Shown here piece by piece: positions 1 through 4,408 of a DNA stretch of 5,243 nucleotides. The DNA lies in the NCBI GenBank assembly GCA_000715855.1, contig KL571427.1:1-5243 (forward strand), given 5' to 3'. The position numbers and the translations under genes are program-made. The notes under the pieces are model-generated. The model was not told the origin of the DNA and made no database searches. It worked only from the letters and a program-made list of their open reading frames with translations. Within the stretch, counting starts at the first letter, position 1, and each line of letters starts with the position of its first letter. This DNA is from Actinoplanes liguriensis. Lineage in GTDB: Bacteria; Actinomycetota; Actinomycetes; Mycobacteriales; Micromonosporaceae.

Positions 1-179
1 GCCCGGCCTACATCGACGACCCCGACGAGTACGGCTCGCCGTCCGCGGACGAGTACGGGTCGCCGTCTGTCAACGAATACGGCGAACCTGACGACACTTA
101 TTACCCACCCCGCCACGGAACCCCGCGGTACCCGGCCCGCCCGGACGATTCCGGCCCGGATTCGGCACCGGCCGGCTGA
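1..179 (+). CDS. 3' end of a gene of unknown function with an acidic Pro/Tyr-rich repeat tail
   Basis: The frame beginning at base 3 is open from the window edge to a TGA at 177-179 and gives the last 58 residues of a protein. The tail is rich in Pro, Asp, Gly and Tyr and opens with three 8-residue units (DEYGSPSA, DEYGSPSV, NEYGEPDD). It continues into a TYYPPRHGTPRYPARP stretch and ends in DSGPDSAPAG. It has no hydrophobic segment and should be unstructured. Tails like this are common at the C-terminus of actinobacterial membrane or regulatory proteins, but the folded part lies outside the window, so no function can be given. A hairpin 25 bases after the stop may end the transcript. Coding is supported by the in-frame repeats and by G/C-rich third positions. 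Confidence 0.7.
   Translation, partial: PAYIDDPDEYGSPSADEYGSPSVNEYGEPDDTYYPPRHGTPRYPARPDDSGPDSAPAG
24..95 (+). repeat. Three tandem 24-bp in-frame repeats
   Basis: Units lie at 24-47, 48-71 and 72-95. The first two encode DEYGSPS followed by A or V. The third is diverged (NEYGEPDD). The first two copies differ at synonymous positions (ggc/ggg, tcc/tct), so the protein repeat appears to have been kept while the DNA drifted. Confidence 0.75.
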
Positions 180-203
180 CCGTTCACGGAACTGGTTGCC
201 GGC

Positions 204-228
204 TGCGGCGGTGCTTTTTACCGCCGTA
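204..228 (+). terminator. Candidate terminator hairpin after the first gene
   Basis: CGGCGGT (206-212) pairs perfectly with ACCGCCG (220-226). One G-T wobble and one T-A pair extend the stem to nine pairs around the loop GCTTTTT. It sits 25 bases past the TGA at 177-179. The T run is in the loop and none follows the stem, so this is not a textbook intrinsic terminator. Actinobacterial terminators often lack a U-tract, which keeps the call possible. Confidence 0.4.
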
Positions 229-231
229 CAT

Positions 232-247
232 CGGAAGGAATTTTCCG
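232..247. repeat. Small palindrome related to the CGGAAATTTCCG repeats
   Basis: CGGAA (232-236) and TTCCG (243-247) are complementary around GGAATT. The right half, GGAATTTTCCG, closely resembles the cores of the palindromic repeats at 4283-4381, so this may be a diverged solo member of that family. It lies between the terminator-like hairpin and the STAS gene promoter. Confidence 0.35.
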
Positions 248-274
248 TTCCGGCGGTGAAGCGCCGAGGAGACG

Positions 275-316
275 ACGGCTCCCGGACTCGATCGGGCGAT
301 TCTTCCGAGGAGCCGT
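275..316. promoter_or_regulatory. Long imperfect inverted repeat abutting the STAS gene promoter
   Basis: ACGGCTCC (275-282) is perfectly complementary to GGAGCCGT (309-316). Immediately inside, CGGA (283-286) pairs with TCCG (304-307), leaving A308 bulged. The right arm ends on the first T of the candidate -35 box (316-321). It could be an operator for the STAS gene or a structure at the end of the upstream transcript. Position favours the first, but this is inference. Confidence 0.35.
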
Positions 317-344
317 TGGCCTGTCGCCGGTAGTCGGACATACT
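316..344 (+). promoter_or_regulatory. Candidate promoter of the STAS gene, leaderless mRNA
   Basis: TTGGCC (316-321) and CATACT (339-344) are separated by exactly 17 bases. Each matches the housekeeping sigma consensus at four of six positions. A start site seven to nine bases past the -10 box falls at about 351-353, on or next to the ATG at 353. The lack of any SD-like sequence before that ATG fits a leaderless transcript. Confidence 0.4.
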
Positions 345-352
345 GCTGGTAA

Positions 353-697
353 ATGGATAAAGTGACGGACCGCTACTTCACGATCCAGACGAGCCCGGTC
401 GAGCCGGACAGCGACGGGCTGCCGACGTGCCGGATCGAGCTCGCCGGGTCGTTCGACATCGGCGCGCGGGTCGAGCTGCGCGCGGCCCTGCTCGCCGCCG
501 CCGAGACCGGTGCGCGGATCCTGGTCGACCTGAGCCGGGTACGGTTCATCGACTCGGAGTCGCTCAGCGCGCTGAGCGCCGGTTACCTCGCCGCCGAGCG
601 CGCCGGCCTGTCGTTCCGGCTGACCGGCGCGGTCGGCATCGTCCGGCGGGTGATCACCGTGATCGGCCTGGACCACTTGACCGACGCACCGCGATAG
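353..697 (+). CDS. STAS-domain protein, anti-sigma factor antagonist type
   Basis: This 114-residue protein is a single STAS domain, the usual size for the SpoIIAA/RsbV class. These cytoplasmic proteins bind an anti-sigma kinase and are switched off by phosphorylation of one serine. Residues 26-46 carry the first strand and the G-x-x-D segment (LAGSFDIG) with the following helix. Residues 56-71 form the core ILVDLSRVRFIDSESL, in which Ser68 sits at the phosphorylation position. RsbV-type proteins have DS[ST]G there; this one reads DSES, so the usual Ser/Thr and Gly are replaced. VRRVITVIGLDHL near the end is the typical C-terminal helix. An in-frame TAA directly precedes the ATG and fixes the 5' limit; there is no SD. 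No RsbW-like kinase or sigma gene is in the window, so its partner is unknown. It converges on the phosphoesterase gene, 25 bases away. Confidence 0.9.
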   Translation: MDKVTDRYFTIQTSPVEPDSDGLPTCRIELAGSFDIGARVELRAALLAAAETGARILVDLSRVRFIDSESLSALSAGYLAAERAGLSFRLTGAVGIVRRVITVIGLDHLTDAPR

Positions 698-722
698 CCG
701 CCACCCACCATGGACCCATCGC

Positions 723-2453
723 TCACCGGGCCGACGTCACCGTTTTCGGCGCCAGCACGATCGGCTCGCTGATCAGATGAGCGTGCAACCGGTCCGCCGG
801 AACAAGCCACGACGAATGCGGGTCGCCCTCCGGATTCGCCCGCCACCGCCGGGACGCCCGCCGCAACCCCAGCGGATAAATGGTCAGCGTCCCGTCCGCG
901 GCGATGTGCATCCGCAGGAACGACTTCGAGTCGATGATTCCCTGAGCCGAGAACAACTCGTTCAAGTTGACGCCGAATCGCGCGCCGAACAGCAGATAGA
1001 CCGCCATCAGCTCGGTCGCCGCGAACCCGGCCACCACCCCGTAGATGACCGGCGTCGCGATCAGCGACCACGGCCACCGCCAGTCGTGCATCGGCAGTTC
1101 CCACCAGGCCCAGGTGAGCAGCGCCGCCAATCCCAGCTGGGCCACTCCGTGCAACAGGCCGAGCACTTGACGCCGGGTCCGGCCCAGTTCCGAGTCGCTC
1201 AGGTGCGCGAACGCATAGGTCCCGGCCATTACCGCGGCCACCAGGATGAAGAGCGGCACCAGCGCGAACTTCTGCAACGCGCTGCCGAATCCGCTGCTGA
1301 TCACTCCACTGATGGCGAGCAGGATGGCGGTGTGCACGGCGCCCACCATTGCGATAAAGCTCGGGTTGTGCTTGGGGAGACGAGCAAAAATGCTTGCGGC
1401 GTACGCCTGGGAAAGTCTTTTCCCCGGAAAACGCGACGCGAGGGTGTAGGTCTCCCGGGGCGACGTGGTCTGCAGGGGCGCGGGCGGCACCTGGATCGTC
1501 TCGGGCAGTTGATGTGTCGGGTAGAGGTATGCGCCACCACCGCCGCAGGTGATCAGCTCCCGGTCCGGGCTGCTGTAACGCGCGTAGTGGTGCCAGTCGC
1601 CGGAGAGCATGAGGCGCACGGCGGCACCCGTCGGCGCGATGACCGTACGAAGGAAATAATCCAACGACTCGTAAACCACCGCGTGATCGGCGCCCTGAAC
1701 CCACGTCGGGCTCGCCGACGCGACGATCACCTTGGTGTCCGGGCCGAATCCCTCCGCCACCCGTTTGAAATATTCCAACTGCGGGTCGTCGATGTAGGTG
1801 GACGCCTGGTCGTCGACGGCAAGCAACCACCAGCCGCCAGGAAGTTCCACCGCGAAGTAGGAGCGGTTCTGCGGAAGATGCCAACCGCCGATCTCGGTAC
1901 GCCGGGTCCCGGTGAACAACCGCAGGAACGCGGTGAGCCCGTCATACCAGTCGTGGTTGCCCGGCAGCGCGTACATCCGCGGGGTGTCCTCGCCCTCGGG
2001 CACCGAGGGCAGCGCCGCACGGTACGGCCCGATCAGCCGGTTCTCGTACCGTTCGGTGTTCGGCGTGGGGTAGACCTCGTCGCCGCCGAGCACCAGCGCC
2101 CGGCCCCGCGGCAGCACGTGGTCACCGACCGTGAGCTGCGGCTGAGCGAGCAGATAGGCGATCGAGTAGGTGGCGTCGAAGCCGTCCCCGAGGTCTGCCA
2201 CGAAGTCGATCCAGACGTCCCCGTCCGGTCCGACCTCGCGGTCCACCTCGTCCGGAAATGATCCCTGCAGCTCCCGCTTGTCCAGGTAGCTGCCCTGGAT
2301 GGAGGAGAGCGCCACCCGCAGACCGGTCCCAGCCAGTTGCACCGGCGACAGCCAGGCGACCGGCTTGGCCGGCGTGAACCCGAGCTGTGCCGGCGTCATG
2401 TCCCGGGGCCGGTGCGGGGGTATTGCTGCGTCGTTCTCGGACTCGTTGGCCAT
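723..2453 (-). CDS. Membrane-anchored calcineurin-type metallophosphoesterase
   Basis: This 576-residue protein has an N-terminal metallophosphoesterase domain (about 80-315) followed by a membrane domain. Metal-binding motifs are DFVADLGDGFDATYS (83-97), GGDEVYP (123-129), PGNHDWYDGL (164-173) and SGDWHHYARY (284-293), then GGGGAYLYPTH (304-314). The classical D-x-H first motif is replaced by ADLGDG. The spot for the fourth-motif histidine reads SASPTW. From memory both are normal for this actinobacterial subfamily. Four hydrophobic segments follow at about 366-389, 396-416, 430-450 and 461-489, then an 85-residue cytoplasmic-looking tail. There is no signal peptide, so the catalytic domain probably faces the cytoplasm. 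It should hydrolyse a phosphomono- or diester; the substrate is unknown. The ATG at 2453 follows GGGAGGG by 7 bases, and that SD lies in a hairpin. The stop at 723 faces the STAS gene stop with 25 bases between. Confidence 0.88.
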   Translation of the reverse strand: MANESENDAAIPPHRPRDMTPAQLGFTPAKPVAWLSPVQLAGTGLRVALSSIQGSYLDKRELQGSFPDEVDREVGPDGDVWIDFVADLGDGFDATYSIAYLLAQPQLTVGDHVLPRGRALVLGGDEVYPTPNTERYENRLIGPYRAALPSVPEGEDTPRMYALPGNHDWYDGLTAFLRLFTGTRRTEIGGWHLPQNRSYFAVELPGGWWLLAVDDQASTYIDDPQLEYFKRVAEGFGPDTKVIVASASPTWVQGADHAVVYESLDYFLRTVIAPTGAAVRLMLSGDWHHYARYSSPDRELITCGGGGAYLYPTHQLPETIQVPPAPLQTTSPRETYTLASRFPGKRLSQAYAASIFARLPKHNPSFIAMVGAVHTAILLAISGVISSGFGSALQKFALVPLFILVAAVMAGTYAFAHLSDSELGRTRRQVLGLLHGVAQLGLAALLTWAWWELPMHDWRWPWSLIATPVIYGVVAGFAATELMAVYLLFGARFGVNLNELFSAQGIIDSKSFLRMHIAADGTLTIYPLGLRRASRRWRANPEGDPHSSWLVPADRLHAHLISEPIVLAPKTVTSAR

Positions 2454-2460
2454 AGGTCGT

Positions 2461-2482
2461 CCCTCCCGGAGTGCCGGGAGGA
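2461..2482 (-). promoter_or_regulatory. SD-masking hairpin before the phosphoesterase gene
   Basis: In the minus-strand transcript, CCTCCCGG (2481-2474), loop CACT and CCGGGAGG (2469-2462) form a perfect eight-pair, mostly G-C stem. A T-G wobble (2482 with 2461) extends it to nine. The 3' arm contains the SD GGGAGGG (2467-2461), placed 7 bases before the ATG at 2453. If the stem forms, the ribosome site is covered, so translation would need the stem to open or an upstream factor. The pairing is seen in the sequence; the control is inferred. Confidence 0.6.
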
Positions 2483-2525
2483 GGTTAAGTCATCCGGCGC
2501 GACCTGCCCACGTCGCGGCCCCCGC

Positions 2526-2657
2526 AATTTGATGGCCGAAGCCGAGCGGCGTCCCCGGAACACGACGGCCGAATGCGGTTCCCGGCTACGGAACGCGACT
2601 GCCGAACCCGAGTCCTGACCCTGGAATGTGCCGGTCACCCGAGCGATGCCCGGGACG
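2526..2657. repeat. Degenerate 33-bp tandem repeat in the intergenic region
   Basis: Units begin at 2526, 2559, 2592 and, weakly, 2625. On the plus strand each starts AAC or AAT. Units 1-3 share GCCGAA at bases 10-15 of the unit, and the boundaries of units 2, 3 and 4 share the octamer-like CGGAA/TGGAA. Spacing is exactly 33 bases (11 codons). The region is 267 bases long with no convincing gene. On the plus strand the third unit contains a TGA, and the minus-strand frame has no SD-supported start, so I treat it as non-coding repeat or a decayed coding repeat. Confidence 0.55.
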
Positions 2658-2671
2658 CGCGAGGTCCGTGG

Positions 2672-2712
2672 TCCCGGGGCGTGGTGGTCGGAGCCAAGCC
2701 GCCGCCCCGGGA
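2672..2712 (-). terminator. GC-rich hairpin ending the aldehyde dehydrogenase transcript
   Basis: TCCCGGGGCG (2672-2681) and CGCCCCGGGA (2703-2712) form a perfect ten-pair stem around a 21-base loop. The stem begins eight bases after the dehydrogenase stop at 2721. No U-tract follows, as is common for actinobacterial terminators. A competing eight-pair stem, CCCGGGAC (2649-2656) with GTCCCGGG (2671-2678), uses nearly the same arm. Confidence 0.6.
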
Positions 2713-2720
2713 GGTGACGG

Positions 2721-4181
2721 TCAGAACGGATACGTGGGCGCCTGTCCGCGAACGGTCACCCACCGAGTCTCGGTGAACGCGTCCACATTGGCGCCCGCCC
2801 CACCGAAGCGTGACCCGGTGCCGGACGCGGCAACCCCACCGAACGGCGCGTTGGCCTCGTCGTTCACGGTCTGGTCATTGATGTGCACGATGCCCGTCGG
2901 CAACCGGTCGGCCAGCGCCAGCCCGCGCATCACGTCCTTGGTGACGATGCCCAGCGACAGGCCGTACTCGCTGTCGGCCGCGAGCCTGGCCGCATCGTCG
3001 GCGGTGGCGAAACGTGCCACCGGCGCGACCGGTCCGAAAATCTCCTGCGCGAACGCGGGCGTCTGCGGCCCGGCGTCGGCAAGCACCGTCGCGCCGTAGA
3101 AAAGCTCCTCGTACGTCCCGCCGGCCGCCAGCCGGGCTCCGGCCGCGGTGCTCGCCTCGACCAGCGCGTGGATCTTGTCGCGCTGCCCGGCGTCGATCAC
3201 CGGGCCGAGCGCCACCTGGTCCCGTGCCGGGTCGCCGACGGAAAGTTTCGCCGCCTTGGCCGCGAGCCGCTCCACGAAGTCGTCGTAGATGCTCTCGTGC
3301 ACCAGGTGCCGCCCGGTCGTCATGCAGATCTGGCCCTGGTGGAAGAAACCACCCCACGCGGCCAGGTTGACGGCCTCGTCGACGTCCGCGTCGTCGAGCA
3401 CGATCAGCGCCGAGTTGCCGCCGAGCTCCAGGTGGGCCCGTTTAAGGTGCTTGCCGGCCAGCTCGCCGACCCGGCGCCCGGCCGCGGTCGAACCGGTGAA
3501 GGAAATCACCCGGACCGCCGGGTGGGTCACGATGGCCTCGCCCACGTCCGCGCCTCCGGGCAGCACCTGGAACAGCCCCGCGGGCAGCCCGGCCTCCTCG
3601 AAGATCCGCGCCATGGTGACGCCACCGGTCACCGCGGTGCGCGGATCCGGTTTCAGGATGACCGCGTTGCCCAGCGCGAGCGCGGGCGCCACCGACCGGA
3701 TGCCGAGGATGATCGGCACGTTGAACGGCGAGATGACACCGACGACCCCGACCGGGTCGCGGCGCGCCATCGACAGGCGCGGCTGCTCACTGGGCAGCAG
3801 TTCCCCGTACGGCCGTCCGGGCAGCCCGGCCGCCTCGTAGCACTCCTGCTCGGCGACGTGCACCGCGAAACCGGCCATCCCGGGCACCGCGCCGACCTCG
3901 CGAATGTTCCACCAGGAGATCTCTTCGGAGTGCTGCGCCCACAACGCCCCGGCCCGGCGCAGCACCGCGGCGCGCTCGGTGTGCGGCGCCGCCGCCCACG
4001 CGCGCTGGGCCCGGGCCGCGTTCTCGGCGGCGCGCGCCACGTCGTCCGGCCCGGCGATCCCGATGCTGCCGAGCACCTGCCCGGTCGCCGGTTCGACGAC
4101 GTCCCGCGCTCCACCCGAGCCGGCCACCCATGAGCCGCCGACGTAGATCCTGCCGTGCCAGTCCGACGAGTCGAGAAACAC
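2721..4181 (-). CDS. Aldehyde dehydrogenase, benzaldehyde/vanillin dehydrogenase type
   Basis: The 486-residue product is a full-length NAD(P)-dependent aldehyde dehydrogenase, oxidising an aldehyde to its acid in the cytoplasm. Visible key residues are Asn154 in SPFN (oxyanion), Lys177 in LKPD (cofactor), FTGSTAAG (228-235), Glu252 in LELGGNS (general base), catalytic Cys286 in GQICMTTGR and Glu380 in QEIFGPV. The N-terminal W-x-G-R-I-Y-V-GG-W pattern and SWWNIREVGAVPG (89-101) resemble aryl-aldehyde dehydrogenases, so benzaldehyde- or vanillin-like substrates are likely but unproven. I chose the GTG at 4181. GGAAGGA (4195-4189) lies 7 bases upstream, a candidate promoter lies just before it, and the family's N-terminus aligns there. 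An in-frame ATG at 4262 would add 27 residues but lies upstream of that promoter. No aromatic-degradation partner genes are in the window. Confidence 0.92.
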   Translation of the reverse strand: MFLDSSDWHGRIYVGGSWVAGSGGARDVVEPATGQVLGSIGIAGPDDVARAAENAARAQRAWAAAPHTERAAVLRRAGALWAQHSEEISWWNIREVGAVPGMAGFAVHVAEQECYEAAGLPGRPYGELLPSEQPRLSMARRDPVGVVGVISPFNVPIILGIRSVAPALALGNAVILKPDPRTAVTGGVTMARIFEEAGLPAGLFQVLPGGADVGEAIVTHPAVRVISFTGSTAAGRRVGELAGKHLKRAHLELGGNSALIVLDDADVDEAVNLAAWGGFFHQGQICMTTGRHLVHESIYDDFVERLAAKAAKLSVGDPARDQVALGPVIDAGQRDKIHALVEASTAAGARLAAGGTYEELFYGATVLADAGPQTPAFAQEIFGPVAPVARFATADDAARLAADSEYGLSLGIVTKDVMRGLALADRLPTGIVHINDQTVNDEANAPFGGVAASGTGSRFGGAGANVDAFTETRWVTVRGQAPTYPF

Positions 4182-4188
4182 CGTGACG

Positions 4189-4195
4189 TCCTTCC
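4189..4195 (-). promoter_or_regulatory. Ribosome binding site that decides the GTG start of the dehydrogenase
   Basis: The minus strand reads GGAAGGA, then seven bases, then GTG at 4181-4179. The in-frame ATG at 4262-4260 has no comparable SD upstream. Confidence 0.65.
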
Positions 4196-4216
4196 ACCCA
4201 GCTGTTGAGTAAGCCG

Positions 4217-4246
4217 ACTCTAGGACCGTTGTTTCACCTACAACAA
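4217..4246 (-). promoter_or_regulatory. Candidate promoter of the aldehyde dehydrogenase gene
   Basis: On the minus strand TTGTTG (4246-4241) is followed after 18 bases by TAGAGT (4222-4217), close to the TAGRRT -10 box common in Streptomyces-like promoters. Transcription would start near 4210 and give a leader of about 30 bases before the GTG at 4181. The stretch is clearly richer in A/T than its surroundings. Confidence 0.5.
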
Positions 4247-4254
4247 CCAACGGT
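4225..4254. promoter_or_regulatory. Operator-like 30-bp inverted repeat over the dehydrogenase promoter
   Basis: ACCGTTG (4225-4231) and CAACGGT (4248-4254) are perfect inverted arms separated by 16 bases. Nested inside, GTTGT (4228-4232) is complementary to ACAAC (4240-4244 and again 4243-4247). The element covers the -35 box and most of the spacer, where a repressor would block RNA polymerase. The regulator is not in the window. Confidence 0.5.
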
Positions 4255-4271
4255 TTCAACATAATGAACGA

Positions 4272-4283
4272 GCCGGGCCCGGC
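4272..4283. repeat. 12-bp perfect GC palindrome
   Basis: GCCGGGCCCGGC is exactly self-complementary. It directly adjoins the first copy of the CGGAAATTTCCG repeat and lies between the barstar-like gene and the dehydrogenase promoter. It may contribute to transcript ending for the barstar-like gene. Confidence 0.4.
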
Positions 4284-4381
4284 CCGTGGTCGGTGACGGA
4301 AATTTCCGCCAGCCTTCTCGGGCGATCCTCCCGTGGTCGGTGACGGAAATTTTCCGCCGGCTCGCGACGGAGATTTTCGCC
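4283..4381. repeat. Cluster of palindromic repeats with CGGAAATTTCCG core
   Basis: Two near-identical 28-29-bp copies lie at 4283-4310 and 4330-4358. Both begin CCCGTGGTCGGTGA and end in the palindromic core: a perfect 12-bp palindrome in the first, and one extra central T in the second. A third, shorter copy (4364-4381) keeps GACGGA and TTTTCGCC but is diverged. Core starts are 47 and 24 bases apart. The cluster fills most of the 227-base gap between the barstar-like gene and the dehydrogenase. This stretch otherwise has no SD-supported start, so I treat it as non-coding. Confidence 0.65.
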
Positions 4382-4408
4382 TACCCTCCGGGCGGCCCTC
4401 CACCAGCG

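Noticed and set aside
691..722. Possible bidirectional terminator between the convergent STAS and phosphoesterase genes
   Set aside because: Only a five-base complementarity (GCGAT with ATCGC) across a long loop is present, too weak to call.
1411..1433. TTTTCC-CC-GGAAAA inverted repeat similar to the intergenic palindromes
   Set aside because: It lies inside the phosphoesterase coding sequence (SRFPGKRLSQ), where it is explained by codons, and it lacks the flanking repeat sequence.
777..2261. Long 494-residue plus-strand frame opposite the phosphoesterase
   Set aside because: The protein is Arg/Pro/His-rich without motifs, typical of an antisense shadow, while the minus strand has clear metallophosphoesterase motifs.
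2485..2493. Two-codon upstream reading frame ATG-ACT-TAA on the minus strand just before the SD hairpin
   Set aside because: It has no SD and its length is at chance level; it is only worth recalling if the leader proves to be translated.
2396..2638. Possible 80-residue minus-strand gene across the 33-bp repeats
   Set aside because: It starts at a GTG with no SD, overlaps the 5' end of the phosphoesterase gene in another frame, and owes its periodic protein to the DNA repeat.
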